Positions 27,037 to 36,346 of a stretch of 64,000 nt of DNA are shown piece by piece. How positions within the stretch are numbered: the first letter of the stretch is position 1; every line of letters begins with the position of its first letter. Location: assembly GCF_900094805.1 (NCBI RefSeq), contig NZ_FMAT01000002.1:248001-312000 (forward strand), written 5' to 3'. Under the pieces are notes generated by a model. That model saw only the letters and a list, made by a program, of their open reading frames with translations, had not been told where the DNA came from and did no database searches. This DNA is from Arthrobacter sp. NIO-1057 (GTDB lineage Bacteria; Actinomycetota; Actinomycetes; Actinomycetales; Micrococcaceae). A program made the translations under genes and the position numbers.

Positions 27037-27581
27037 GAGCCCATCTCCTCACTGCTGTTCGATTCGGTGTGCGCCACACTGTGGTTGCTGCGCAAGTTCG
27101 TCATTGCTTCCATAGCCAACGATCGGAAATACGGGACGGAAGGAACATGCGCAATTCTCACAAAGCCTTGATTCATGACGATGTCTAAGGTTCCAGCACG
27201 CGTGAGCACATTGTTTTGCTTAGCGTAGGCGACGAGGTCACGAACCGTAAATAATCCTACAGATTGCAGTTGCCCTTGACTGTAGGTCGACCTAAACATG
27301 ATCCGTTCGTTGGTCAGCACGATCAGCGAGCGCATCCAACGCACCCAGGGAACAATGCTCCAGATTAATACCAGGACCGCCCAGAGCACGAGCGTCACGA
27401 TCATCCATACATCTGCGTTGTTGGCCAACCAGTCAGAGAGGTCATCGCGGGAAAGGTAACCAATGCTGAAGGTGCACAGGGCGGTGAGGATGAGGAAGGC
27501 ACCAATTGGCTGTCGCAGAACTCGGGAGTGCTCACGAGATTTGATAATCACTCGTTCCCGTTCATGTAGCGGCAGCTTCAT
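27033..27581 (-). CDS. PH-domain (bPH2) membrane protein
   Basis: A 182-residue protein with two transmembrane helices (about residues 27-45 and 58-82) followed by a bacterial pleckstrin-homology domain (SLIVLTNERIMFRSTY, then VRDLVAYAKQNNVLTRAG and GTLDIVMNQG). A similar membrane protein sits near birA in M. tuberculosis (Rv3278c). Its role is unknown. Its stop overlaps the start of the cyclase (ATGA), so the two may be made in fixed proportion. Confidence 0.82.
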   Translation of the reverse strand: MKLPLHERERVIIKSREHSRVLRQPIGAFLILTALCTFSIGYLSRDDLSDWLANNADVWMIVTLVLWAVLVLIWSIVPWVRWMRSLIVLTNERIMFRSTYSQGQLQSVGLFTVRDLVAYAKQNNVLTRAGTLDIVMNQGFVRIAHVPSVPYFRSLAMEAMTNLRSNHSVAHTESNSSEEMGS

Positions 27582-27666
27582 CGTTTAGGTCCTCGCCCCT
27601 CCCATCTGGATACAGATCTTCGCTCTGCATATTCAATAATAGTCCCGGCGCTAGGCACGATGCCGG

Positions 27667-28533
27667 TTAGGCATACTTTCCGTCGGCGCGCCGCACGTGG
27701 TGCACATCCCCAGCCAGCACTTGGGTGCGCTGGCCCATTGCATCCTGCAAAACTAAGGCGCCGTCATCGGCCAAGTCCACGGCGGTGGCTTCCAGGGTTG
27801 ATCCGTCGGGGAATTCCACGCGGACTTCTTGGCCCAAGGTCGCTAGTCTCTCACTGACCATTTGACGCAGCGATTGACCGTCGAAGCCCGGGAGAGGCAT
27901 TTGTACTGCACCGGAGACCTGGCGGAAGGAACGATCGAGGTTCACCAGTTCTTTGAGGTACTCGGCGAGTAATTCGGTGCGATCGATGGTGCGGGAGCTG
28001 GCTACACGGAGTGAGGTGGCGGTGGCAACGGGAAGCTCGTCACGGCTTTGGTCGACGTTCATTCCGGTGCCGACCACGACACCGAAGCCTGAGCCGACCG
28101 GTACCATTTGGGCCAAGATGCCGCAGATCTTGAACTCGCCGGCCAACAAATCATTGGGCCACTTGATACGGACCGGGACCTGGGCTACGCGTTCTGCCGC
28201 TCGACTCCAGGCCAAGGCCGCCAACATGGTGTACCACGACAGGGCTTCAATACTTAGACTGTCGTCGGGAACCATCAGCACGCTCACGGTGATCGATGAG
28301 CCAAGCGGTGTCACCCAAGCTCTACCGAGTCGGCCCTTGCCGGCCTGTTGATGCTCCGTATAGAACACGCTCAGGTGCCCGGCGCTGCCTTGGGTGGCTA
28401 GTTCGGCTAGCTCCGTGTTGGTTGACCCGGAGCTGTCTCGAAATTCCACCGCCCCCAGCGGCAGGTGCTCGGTGAGTTGAGCAAAACGGGTGCGGTCAAT
28501 GGCGGCGCGGGCGGTGCCATGAGAAGTGTCCAT
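27667..28533 (-). CDS. birA: Biotin-[acetyl-CoA carboxylase] ligase
   Basis: A 288-residue monofunctional BirA lacking the N-terminal DNA-binding domain. Motifs are EFRDSSGSTNTELAELA, the biotinyl-AMP loop GKGRLGRAWVTP, IKWPNDLLAGEFKICGILAQ, VVVGTGMNVDQ, and a small C-terminal SH3-like domain. It attaches biotin to the carboxylase alpha subunit encoded at 42-44 kb. The ATG at 28533 is preferred over a GTG at 28560, which has no ribosome site. Confidence 0.93.
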   Translation of the reverse strand: MDTSHGTARAAIDRTRFAQLTEHLPLGAVEFRDSSGSTNTELAELATQGSAGHLSVFYTEHQQAGKGRLGRAWVTPLGSSITVSVLMVPDDSLSIEALSWYTMLAALAWSRAAERVAQVPVRIKWPNDLLAGEFKICGILAQMVPVGSGFGVVVGTGMNVDQSRDELPVATATSLRVASSRTIDRTELLAEYLKELVNLDRSFRQVSGAVQMPLPGFDGQSLRQMVSERLATLGQEVRVEFPDGSTLEATAVDLADDGALVLQDAMGQRTQVLAGDVHHVRRADGKYA

Positions 28534-28584
28534 AACTAGAACCCTATGACACCGCCGCACTGTTCTACCGCCGCGAACTAGTCT

Positions 28585-29442
28585 TTACAGGAAAATGTCT
28601 TCAACTAGAGGCACGTCTGGATTCAGTGTGTACTTCTCCAAATCCGTCTCGCCTGCCAATGTCAGCACCTGTGCATCGGTAAAGAAGTTGCCGCTGAGAT
28701 TTTTGGGATCACTGCTGAGGATCGCCATCGCGGCGTCGGCAACGATCTGGGCATCGCGGGCTCCCTGGATCATTTTCTGCCCACCGGGCAGGTTACGGAT
28801 CGCTGCAGTATCAATCAGGGTTTCTGGCCATAGTGAGTTCACGCCGACGCCTTCATCCTTGAGTTCTTCTGCTAGTCCAAGGGTGGTCATCGACATACCG
28901 TATTTGGCCATGGTGTACGCCAAGTGCTCCCCTGCCCAGCGTGGGTCGAGGTTCAGCGGTGGTGAGAGGGTAAGAATATGCGCATGCTGCGAGGCACGTA
29001 GATGTGGCAGTGCGGTTTTAGAGAGCAGGAATGTTCCGCGCACGTTGATGTCTTGCATCAAGTCATAGCGTTTCATATCTACTTGCTCTGTTTTGGCGAG
29101 GTTAATGGCCGAGGCATTGTTCACGACGATATCGATGCCGCCAAAGGTGGCCACCGCCTCAGCGACGGCGCGCTGTACATCTTCGTCGATGCGTACGTCC
29201 CCGACGACCGCTAGGCCACGGCCACCTGCCTGGTTAATTTCTTCCACGGCGGTGTGAATGGTGCCTTCGAGGCTGGGGTGTGGGTCGGCGGTTTTGGAAA
29301 GTAGGACGACGTTGGCTCCAAGGGCTCCGGCGGCCTTGGCGATGGCCAATCCGATGCCGCGGCTGCCGCCGCTCATCAAGATGGTGCGATTCTTGAGGCT
29401 CGCCGAGACCGGGGCGATTTCAGTGCGGGGTTCACTAGTCAT
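28585..29442 (-). CDS. Short-chain dehydrogenase/reductase
   Basis: A 285-residue SDR with the NAD(P) motif SGGSRGIGLA, the NNASAINL motif, and the catalytic Tyr-x3-Lys in AYTMAKYG. The C-terminal half resembles the hydroxysteroid dehydrogenase-like 2 group. That group normally has an earlier Ser of the triad, seen here as ILTLSPPLNLD. Substrate unknown; acyl or terpenoid alcohols are typical. It is divergent from accD, so the shared acc motif (29527-29544) lies upstream of both. Confidence 0.85.
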   Translation of the reverse strand: MTSEPRTEIAPVSASLKNRTILMSGGSRGIGLAIAKAAGALGANVVLLSKTADPHPSLEGTIHTAVEEINQAGGRGLAVVGDVRIDEDVQRAVAEAVATFGGIDIVVNNASAINLAKTEQVDMKRYDLMQDINVRGTFLLSKTALPHLRASQHAHILTLSPPLNLDPRWAGEHLAYTMAKYGMSMTTLGLAEELKDEGVGVNSLWPETLIDTAAIRNLPGGQKMIQGARDAQIVADAAMAILSSDPKNLSGNFFTDAQVLTLAGETDLEKYTLNPDVPLVEDIFL

Positions 29443-29526
29443 GTGATCTAGGTTACGCGAAGTTTTCCAACTAAGCTACTGTTCAGTAACTTATTCTGGC
29501 GAGCGACGCACTGGATGTCTGCCCAA

Positions 29527-29544
29527 TTTGTAAGTTTCCTACAA
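29527..29544. promoter_or_regulatory. Shared acc near-palindrome, copy 1 (accD)
   Basis: TTTGTAAGTTTCCTACAA, a near-palindrome 93 bp before the accD ATG. It touches the -35 region (29544-29549) implied by a TAGACT -10 hexamer at 29567-29572. A copy identical at 15 of 18 positions lies before the alpha-subunit gene (42026-42043). This suggests one regulator acting on both. Confidence 0.6.
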
Positions 29545-29637
29545 CCAGAAGTCCTGTTTCCCCAGCTAGACTGACCTAGATGGCATTTTTCTTGTGCCAT
29601 TCCTACACATTGAAGACAACTCGAGGGAGTCGAAGGC

Positions 29638-31248
29638 ATGACGCAGGGCAGAACCGAGGCAGACGAAGCAATCGACCTGTCCACCACCGCCGGAAAGCTT
29701 GCTGAATTCCGCCGTCGCCAGAAGCTCTCCGAAGCACCCAGTGGCCAGGCAGCAATCGAAAAGCAGCACTCCCGCGGAAAGCATACCGCCCGTGAGCGCA
29801 TCGAGATGCTCATGGACGAGGACTCCTTTGTAGAATTTGATGCCCTTGCTGTTCACCGTTCCACCGCTTTCGGCATGGAAAAGAAAAAGCCGATGGGTGA
29901 CGGCCTTGTCTCCGGCTACGGCACCGTTGATGGTCGCCTCGTCGCCGTCTACTCCCAGGACTTCACCGTCTATGGTGGTTCCCTCTCGCAGGTTAATGGC
30001 GAAAAGATCGTCAAGGTCCAGGAATTTGCACTGCGCAATGGTTGCCCAGTGGTTGGCATCTTGGATGGCGGTGGCGCCCGCATCCAGGAAGGCGTCGCTT
30101 CTTTGGCCATGTTCGCCGATATCTTCCGCAACAACGTTCACGCCTCAGGTGTTGTTCCGCAGATCTCCCTGATCATGGGTCCTTCTGCTGGTGGCGCCGC
30201 GTACTCCCCTGCACTGACCGACTACGTCATCATGGTCGATAAGACCAGTCACATGTTCATCACCGGACCAGATGTCATCAAGACCGTCACCGGCGAAGAA
30301 ATTGACATGGAAGCCCTCGGTGGCGCGCGTCAGCATAACGCGAACACCGGTACCGCCACCTACTTGGCCAGCGACGAAGAAGACGCGGTGGAGTTCTGCA
30401 AGGAACTGCTGGACTTCCTGCCATCCTCCAACCTTTCGGACGCTTTGGTCGCCGAGTTCGATGAAGAGCTGGAGATCACCGAGGAAGATCTGGCATTAGA
30501 TACCCTGATTCCAGACTCCGCTAACCAGCCTTATGACATGCGCAAGGTCATCGAGTCCGTGGTTGATGACGCACACTTCTTCGAGATGCAGTCGCTGTAC
30601 GCACCGAACGTCATGATCGGCTACGCCCGCGTCGAGGGCCGCACCGTTGGCATCGTTGCCAACCAGCCAATGCAGTTCGCCGGCACCTTGGATATTGCCG
30701 CCTCCGAAAAGGCAGCCCGCTTCGTGCGCAACTGCGACGCCTTCAACATCCCCATCCTCACCTTCGTGGACGTCCCGGGCTTCCTGCCGGGCAAGGACCA
30801 GGAATTCCAGGGCATCATCCGCCGCGGCGCAAAGCTGCTCTACGCCTACGCGGAAGCCACTGTGCCGAAGCTGACCGTGATCACCCGCAAGGCTTACGGT
30901 GGAGCGTACATCGTGATGGGTTCCAAGAAGCTTGGTGCTGATTTGAACTTGGCTTGGCCTACCGCGCAGATCGGTGTGATGGGTGCGCAGGGTGCAGTGA
31001 ACATCCTCTACCGTCGCGACCTGGCTGCCGTGGAAGCTGAAGGCGGAGACGTCGAGGCCCGCCGCAAGCAGATCATCGACGACTACGAGGCCGAGCTGCT
31101 CAACCCATACCAGGCAGCCGAGCTTGGTTACGTGGATGCGGTCATCGCCCCGAGCGACACCCGCGTGCAGCTGGTTCGCGGATTGCGCGCACTGCGTGAA
31201 AAGCATGCCGCACTGCCTCCAAAGAAGCACGGCAACATCCCGCTATAA
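29638..31248 (+). CDS. accD: Acyl-CoA carboxylase beta subunit (carboxyltransferase)
   Basis: A 536-residue carboxyltransferase that moves CO2 from carboxybiotin to acetyl- or propionyl-CoA, giving malonyl- or methylmalonyl-CoA for fatty and branched acids. It shows the AccD/PccB crotonase-fold features: [33 protein letters not shown], the first oxyanion [15 protein letters not shown], and the second oxyanion [20 protein letters not shown]. The opening and length fit actinobacterial AccD5-type subunits. GAGGGAG lies upstream of the ATG. The epsilon gene follows 49 bp on and the unit ends at a strong hairpin. Confidence 0.95.
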   Translation: MTQGRTEADEAIDLSTTAGKLAEFRRRQKLSEAPSGQAAIEKQHSRGKHTARERIEMLMDEDSFVEFDALAVHRSTAFGMEKKKPMGDGLVSGYGTVDGRLVAVYSQDFTVYGGSLSQVNGEKIVKVQEFALRNGCPVVGILDGGGARIQEGVASLAMFADIFRNNVHASGVVPQISLIMGPSAGGAAYSPALTDYVIMVDKTSHMFITGPDVIKTVTGEEIDMEALGGARQHNANTGTATYLASDEEDAVEFCKELLDFLPSSNLSDALVAEFDEELEITEEDLALDTLIPDSANQPYDMRKVIESVVDDAHFFEMQSLYAPNVMIGYARVEGRTVGIVANQPMQFAGTLDIAASEKAARFVRNCDAFNIPILTFVDVPGFLPGKDQEFQGIIRRGAKLLYAYAEATVPKLTVITRKAYGGAYIVMGSKKLGADLNLAWPTAQIGVMGAQGAVNILYRRDLAAVEAEGGDVEARRKQIIDDYEAELLNPYQAAELGYVDAVIAPSDTRVQLVRGLRALREKHAALPPKKHGNIPL

Positions 31249-31297
31249 GCATCCACTGCACCCCGTCCCATCGAGCACTCATCAAGGAGCAAAGCTA

Positions 31298-31519
31298 ATG
31301 GAACAAGAGATCCAGACGCCTGTCGCACCACAGATCCGCGTGACTAAGGGCAATCCCAGCGCCGAGGAACTGGCAGCCGTCACCGCTCTGCTGTGTGCCA
31401 TGAGCAACTCCCCTGCCCAGCAGCCCGAAGAGAATGCCCCGGCCAAGAAGCGTGTGGCTCGCCTGCGCAAGCGTCGCGCCCTGACCCCACGTCTCGGCTG
31501 GACCATCGGGCGCCGCTAA
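31298..31519 (+). CDS. accE: Acyl-CoA carboxylase epsilon subunit
   Basis: A 73-residue protein with the conserved IRVTKGNPSAEELAAVTALL segment of actinobacterial acyl-CoA carboxylase epsilon subunits, followed by a basic tail (KKRVARLRKRRALTPRLGW). It stabilises the alpha-beta complex. AAGGAGC precedes the ATG by 8 bp. It sits directly after accD, the usual place. Confidence 0.88.
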   Translation: MEQEIQTPVAPQIRVTKGNPSAEELAAVTALLCAMSNSPAQQPEENAPAKKRVARLRKRRALTPRLGWTIGRR

Positions 31520-31548
31520 GGCACCTTGTTGAAATAACCACCACGAAG

Positions 31549-31595
31549 TGACGGCTTGCTCTCCCCTCCGCGGGGACAGCAAGCCGTCATTTTTT
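31549..31595 (+). terminator. Terminator of accD-accE
   Basis: 12-bp perfect stem (TGACGGCTTGCT, 31549-31560, with AGCAAGCCGTCA, 31578-31589), 17-base loop, then TTTTTT. A strong intrinsic terminator 30 bp after accE. Confidence 0.92.
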
Positions 31596-31820
31596 GCCTT
31601 TAATGACACATTGGCGAACCAAGCACCGGCCAGGTCCGAGCTCGAACATGCAATGCCGCGTTGAGAAAGGTCCAACACTTCAAGTGCCGGAGTCCGCAGA
31701 TAGCTTGTCTAGACTGCCGAGCCAAGGAGATTTTCATATCCGGCGTTGGGTAGAAATTCGCGCTTGTCGTTCTTCCGTAAACTCTTCAACAAATCTTTCA
31801 TATCAACTACTCTTAGCTAC
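31596..31820. other. Intergenic region before the DUF885 gene
   Basis: About 225 bp with no gene. A TACTCT hexamer at 31808-31813, seven bases before the ATG at 31821, with no Shine-Dalgarno site, fits a leaderless promoter. This begins the block that separates accD-accE from maf. Confidence 0.45.
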
Positions 31821-33488
31821 ATGACATCCTCCGCACCGCACCGCGAACCTTCAGCGATCGACAAAATCGCCGAAGAGTTTTACAACAAAAGCCTTGAGCT
31901 CACCCCGGAATGGGGCGTCGAGCTGGGCCTACCCGGCTACGAATCCGCCTATGGCGATTACTCCCCCACTGGCACCACGGGACAAATCAGCCTCTTACGT
32001 GACACCCTCAGCGCGCTGGCTAACACCAACACCGTTGACGCCATCGACGAAGTGACACTCGATGCGATGACCGAACGCCTGAGTTTGGAATTAGAAATCC
32101 TCTTCACCGGGCGCACCGAATTAAATAACATTGCCAGCCCTGCCCAAGAGATCCGCTCCATCATCGACCTGATGCCACAAGAAAGTGCCGATGATTTCGC
32201 TTTCATTGCCCAGCGTCTCGAAAACCTGCCCGCTGCCATCGATGGATATATAGCATCCTTGCGTGATTCGGCAGCTAACTCGATGTTCCCTGCCAAACGC
32301 CAGGTTCGAATTGTCGCGGGCCAGTGCACGGACTACGCCAAAGACGGCGGCTTCTTCGACCAACTGGCCACTTCAGGCAGCGCCGTTGATTCCACTTTGA
32401 GCCAACGCCTAGAACGTGGCGCGGAAGACTCGAAGCTTGCTTACCGTCGCCTAGCTGGCTACTTGGAAACTGAGCTACTGCCCCAAGCGCCAGAACAGGA
32501 CGCCGTGGGTCGCGAATACTATTCGTTGATGTCCCGCCGATTCTTGGGCGCAAGCATCGATCTAGAAGAAACTTACGCGTGGGGAGTTGAACAGCTCGAC
32601 GCCATCATCGCTGAACAGCAACGAGTCGCACAACAAATCAAGCCGGGATCAACCATTGAGGAGGCAAAACGCGTCCTAAATGAAGATCCCGCTCGAAAGC
32701 TCAACGGCACCGAGGCTTTACGCGAGTGGATGCAGGGTAAAGCCGATCAGGCCATCGCTGACTTGTCAGGGAAGCACTTTGATATCCCTGCACCCATGGA
32801 CCGCATTGAGTGCATGATTGCACCCACTCAGGATGGCGGGGTGTACTACACCGGACCGTCTGAAGACTTCAGCCGCCCCGGTCGCATGTGGTGGTCGGTG
32901 CCACCAGGTGAAGATCAGTTCACCACTTGGGCCGAGTTAACCACCGTGTATCACGAGGGAGTTCCCGGGCATCACCTGCAGATTGGAACGGCTCACCTTC
33001 AGGCATCAACCCTCAATAGCTGGCGCCGGCTGATGTGCTGGGTCTCGGGTCAGGGTGAAGGCTGGGCGCTGTATTCAGAAAGACTCATGCACCAGCTCGG
33101 ATACCTCGATGATCCCGGCGACTACATGGGCATGCTTGATGCGCAGCGTCTTCGCGCCGCGCGCGTGGTCTTCGACATCGGCGTGCATCTTGGACTACCG
33201 GTACCACCTCAGTGGGGTAAGGGCACATGGGATGCCGAGAAGGGTTATGAATTCCTGGAACGGAATCTGGACCTCTCGAAGGGACAGCTGGACTTCGAAT
33301 ACAACCGTTACCTTGGCTGGCCAGGTCAAGCACCGTCCTACAAGATTGGCCAGCGGTTGTGGGAACAAATCCGAGATGAATACGCAGCTGCTGAAGGCGA
33401 AGCGTTCTCATTGAAAGACTTCCATACCAAGGCTTTGCAGCTGGGTTCCGTTGGCCTCGATACTCTCAAGCGCGCACTGCTTGAATAG
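31821..33488 (+). CDS. DUF885-family peptidase-like protein
   Basis: A 555-residue soluble protein of the DUF885 family, with the metallopeptidase-like motif HEGVPGHHLQ and the downstream GEGWALYSERLMHQLGY glutamate helix. This arrangement resembles zincin-type active sites. C-terminal segments AARVVFDIGVHLG and YLGWPGQAPSYKIG are also family marks. The ATG at 31821 is chosen because the protein aligns from there; a longer upstream frame has no ribosome site. The substrate is unknown. No signal peptide is apparent. Confidence 0.83.
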   Translation: MTSSAPHREPSAIDKIAEEFYNKSLELTPEWGVELGLPGYESAYGDYSPTGTTGQISLLRDTLSALANTNTVDAIDEVTLDAMTERLSLELEILFTGRTELNNIASPAQEIRSIIDLMPQESADDFAFIAQRLENLPAAIDGYIASLRDSAANSMFPAKRQVRIVAGQCTDYAKDGGFFDQLATSGSAVDSTLSQRLERGAEDSKLAYRRLAGYLETELLPQAPEQDAVGREYYSLMSRRFLGASIDLEETYAWGVEQLDAIIAEQQRVAQQIKPGSTIEEAKRVLNEDPARKLNGTEALREWMQGKADQAIADLSGKHFDIPAPMDRIECMIAPTQDGGVYYTGPSEDFSRPGRMWWSVPPGEDQFTTWAELTTVYHEGVPGHHLQIGTAHLQASTLNSWRRLMCWVSGQGEGWALYSERLMHQLGYLDDPGDYMGMLDAQRLRAARVVFDIGVHLGLPVPPQWGKGTWDAEKGYEFLERNLDLSKGQLDFEYNRYLGWPGQAPSYKIGQRLWEQIRDEYAAAEGEAFSLKDFHTKALQLGSVGLDTLKRALLE

Positions 33489-33547
33489 GCAAACGCTAAA
33501 AGAGTCAGAATGACTAGCTGGGCCATCGTATTTGATGGTCCAGCTTT

Positions 33548-33937
33548 TCATCGTTGATAGCTAGAAATCTGAATCAGATTGCCACACGTATCATCAAAGG
33601 TTGCTACAGTCACCGGACCAGCATCGGTAGGGCCCTGAGTGAACTCCACCCCAAGGCCAGTCAGTCGTTCATACTCAGCTTGAACATCATCTACGGCGAA
33701 GGACGCAGCTGGGATTCCATCTACTTTCAGAGCTTCACGGTACGGTCCCACCGCTCGGTGCGCCGCCGGTTCAAGCAGCAATTCCGTTCCGTTCTCATCT
33801 TCTGATGAAACAAGCGTCAGCCAACTAAATTCACCGACGGGAACGTCATTCTTAACCTTGAAGCCTAGAACCTTCGTGTAGAAATCTTTGGCTTTGCTCT
33901 GATCAGAGACAAAAACACTGGTGATGTAAATACGCAT
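33548..33937 (-). CDS. VOC-family (glyoxalase-like) protein
   Basis: A 129-residue VOC protein with two beta-alpha-beta-beta-beta modules. It opens MRIYITSVFVSDQSKAKDFY, then VKNDVPVGEFSWLTL and the repeat half FAVDDVQAEYERLTGLGVEF. Short metal-site residues (H or E in ELLLEP and TCGNLIQI) are plausible. Members include lyases, dioxygenases and antibiotic-binding proteins; activity is unassigned. The start at 33937 has GAAGGGCC upstream. Monocistronic and convergent with the DUF885 gene. Confidence 0.78.
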   Translation of the reverse strand: MRIYITSVFVSDQSKAKDFYTKVLGFKVKNDVPVGEFSWLTLVSSEDENGTELLLEPAAHRAVGPYREALKVDGIPAASFAVDDVQAEYERLTGLGVEFTQGPTDAGPVTVATFDDTCGNLIQISSYQR

Positions 33938-34080
33938 TGATAGCGGCCCTTCAGGATAATTCGCGTTCAAATTTGTGCGAGCAGCTCAACGGTTCAGGCA
34001 GCCTGCTAACTCTTCCACATCACCATTGTGGGTCAAGGTCCAAACTAAATGGATCCTCAGCGACTCAAGCACGTAACCCA

Positions 34081-34109
34081 TTGATTAACGATAGATACTG
34101 ATTGATAAT
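34081..34109 (+). promoter_or_regulatory. SigA-type promoter for a leaderless transcript
   Basis: TTGATT (34081-34086), 17-bp spacer, GATAAT (34104-34109), then six bases to the ATG at 34116. No Shine-Dalgarno site lies between. This fits transcription starting at or next to the ATG. Confidence 0.65.
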
Positions 34110-34115
34110 CGATCT

Positions 34116-34595
34116 ATGACAAGATTTACCATCACGCTATTGCGCATCACGTTAGCCATAATCTTCTGCGGCTCTGTACTCGTTCAGCTTTTTGCACTTC
34201 CACTGTTTATCAGCGAGGTCCTCACGCAATATCCGGAAGTCGCACAGCTAGCGACACCCTACAAATGGGTGGTCATTCTCGGGATCCTTTGCCTGCAAAT
34301 CTGCCTGGTCACCATCTGGGCCCTGCTCAACAAGGTCGAGCATCAAGAAATCTTCTCCCCTAACGCGTTGCCATGGATTGACACGTTCATTAGCGCCTGC
34401 ATGATCGCTGGTTTCCTTGTTCTCGCTTTGGGCTTCCATTTGCTGGTTATCGTGAACGTTGGTGGCCCGGGAGTTCTGCTGGCAGTTGCAGGAGGTGTCG
34501 TCATACCGGCCGGCTTAGCATTACTCATGAAGGTCATGCGACAACTTCTCAACTCTGCAATCACCATGAACAGAAAACTATCGGCATTGTCATAA
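34116..34595 (+). CDS. DUF2975 membrane protein
   Basis: A 159-residue protein with four predicted transmembrane helices (about residues 8-30, 48-70, 90-112 and 120-142), matching DUF2975. DUF2975 genes are usually followed by a small Cro/C1-type regulator; none follows here, so this copy stands alone. Function unknown. The start is directly behind a good promoter with no leader. Confidence 0.72.
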   Translation: MTRFTITLLRITLAIIFCGSVLVQLFALPLFISEVLTQYPEVAQLATPYKWVVILGILCLQICLVTIWALLNKVEHQEIFSPNALPWIDTFISACMIAGFLVLALGFHLLVIVNVGGPGVLLAVAGGVVIPAGLALLMKVMRQLLNSAITMNRKLSALS

Positions 34596-34849
34596 CCGCG
34601 AACATCGAGTCGCAGGACGTATGCCATAGATATGATCCAGAATCCACTTGAGCGTTAAAGTGGCGAGCTCGTCACCGGTAAGCCTTGCATATTGGATGTG
34701 GGCTCCTGTGACAATTCTTTGCTGAATATCTCTGGTATTTAGACTCAACCCGACGAAAATCGGTGGCCTAAAACACAATCCCCGCATATTTGTCACAGGA
34801 CGTAACATTGACTGCATTCCGCAGTGAAAATCCCCCTAGCCTTGAATGC

Positions 34850-36226
34850 ATGTCAAACGCCGCACCATCATCAAAACTCCCCCGCTGGATGACCAGCTTC
34901 GGGCCGCAGATCATTGCCGCCCTGATCGCAGGCCTCATCTTGGGACTCGTAGCTAAATACACTGGCAGCACTGCCGACGAACCAAATGGTCTTGGCCGGG
35001 CCCTGTCGATCATCGGTTCCAGCTACGTTTCACTGCTGCGCACCGCGGTTATCCCGCTCATCTTCTTTGCAGTGGTCGCTTCTATCGCCAACCTGTCGAA
35101 GGTCACTAACGCAGCTCGACTCGCATGGCAGACCCTGCTGTGGTTTGGCATCACCGCATTGGTCTCCGTAACCATTGGCATGATCCTAGGAGTCGTATTC
35201 CAGCCCGGAGCAAACACGGGGCAGGAAGCACCAGCGGGCTATGACGGTAAGACTGGCGACTGGCTCGGTTTCTTGACCGGGCTCATTCCATCCAACTTCC
35301 TCGGACTTGGTGCGAGCACTTCCGTAAGCGATGGCTCGGCAACGACCTCGGTGAGCTTCAACGTATTGCAGATCCTCGTCGTTGCTATTGCAGTCGGCGT
35401 CGCAGCCCTGAAGGTTGGCAAAGCTGCTGAACCATTCTTGGATTTCTCCGCCTCAACATTGGCGATTATCCAAAAGGTCCTGTGGTGGATTATTCGTGTA
35501 GCTCCTATCGGTACCGTGGGCCTGATCGGTAACGCCGTGGCGACTTACGGCTGGGACACCATCGGCGCACTGGGCAAGTTCACGGTGGCGATCTACATTG
35601 GTCTAGCTCTGGTTCTTTTCGGTCTGTATCCGGTCTTGGTCCGTAGCCACGGACTGTCGATCAAGCAGTACTTCTCAGGAGTTTGGCCAGCAGTACAGCT
35701 CGGCTTCGTATCCCGCTCATCCATCGGCACCCTGCCATTGACCCAGCGCGTGACCGAACGAAACCTCGGTGTGCCTTCGGGCTATGCTTCGTTCGCCGTC
35801 CCGCTGGGCGCAACTACCAAGATGGATGGTTGTGCAGCTATCTATCCAGCGGTAGCCGCCGTGTTCGTGGCTCAGTTCTTCAACATTGATCTGAGCCTCA
35901 CCGACTACATCTTGATTGCTATTGTTTCGGTACTTGGTTCTGCAGCCACCGCAGGCACCACCGGCGCGGTGGTCATGTTGACCTTGACGCTCTCCACGCT
36001 TGGTCTTCCACTGGCTGGTGTTGGCCTGTTGATGGCTGTTGATCCGATCATCGATATGGGTCGCACCGCCGTGAACGTTGCTGGCCAGGCCTTGGTTCCA
36101 ACCATTGTTGCCAAGCGTGAAGGCATCCTCGATCTGGAGATGTACAACGCACCGCGCAATGGCAACCCCTTCGCCGACGAGTCTGTCGCTGAAGAAACCG
36201 CGACAGAACCAGTCGCTGCCAAGTAG
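34850..36226 (+). CDS. Dicarboxylate/amino acid:cation symporter (DAACS family)
   Basis: A 458-residue symporter of the GltP/DctA family, with eight transmembrane helices and two re-entrant loops. Family marks are the hairpin SRSSIGTLPLTQ, VPLGATTKMDGCA and the last segment AVDPIIDMGRTAVNVAGQAL. It imports glutamate, aspartate or C4-dicarboxylates with Na+ or H+. The start at 34850 has no clear ribosome site; a TTG at 34790 is the alternative and would add 20 polar residues. A hairpin follows the stop. It lies inside the block separating accE from maf. Confidence 0.88.
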   Translation: MSNAAPSSKLPRWMTSFGPQIIAALIAGLILGLVAKYTGSTADEPNGLGRALSIIGSSYVSLLRTAVIPLIFFAVVASIANLSKVTNAARLAWQTLLWFGITALVSVTIGMILGVVFQPGANTGQEAPAGYDGKTGDWLGFLTGLIPSNFLGLGASTSVSDGSATTSVSFNVLQILVVAIAVGVAALKVGKAAEPFLDFSASTLAIIQKVLWWIIRVAPIGTVGLIGNAVATYGWDTIGALGKFTVAIYIGLALVLFGLYPVLVRSHGLSIKQYFSGVWPAVQLGFVSRSSIGTLPLTQRVTERNLGVPSGYASFAVPLGATTKMDGCAAIYPAVAAVFVAQFFNIDLSLTDYILIAIVSVLGSAATAGTTGAVVMLTLTLSTLGLPLAGVGLLMAVDPIIDMGRTAVNVAGQALVPTIVAKREGILDLEMYNAPRNGNPFADESVAEETATEPVAAK

Positions 36227-36239
36227 CCAGGTTCAAACA

Positions 36240-36278
36240 GGTGAGCGCCCGAGCATTATACTCGGGCGCTCACCCGTT
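36240..36278 (+). terminator. Terminator after the DAACS symporter
   Basis: 14-bp stem, GGTGAGCGCCCGAG (36240-36253) with CTCGGGCGCTCACC (36261-36274), 7-base loop, followed by a short CGTTTA tract. Confidence 0.82.
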
Positions 36279-36307
36279 TAACCACTTAACGGTTTTCTCA
36301 ATCCCCT

Positions 36308-36343
36308 AACTTGCACAGTGTGCAAGTTTGCACGTAGTGTAAA
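36308..36343. promoter_or_regulatory. Tandem operator before tetR-MMPL
   Basis: A 21-bp perfect palindrome spans 36308-36328, centred on TTGCACAGTGTGCAA. It is followed at once by a second, imperfect site, TTTGCACGTAGTGTAAA (36327-36343). The pair ends four bases before the TetR start, so repressor bound here would sit over the promoter. Confidence 0.75.
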
Positions 36344-36346
36344 TAT

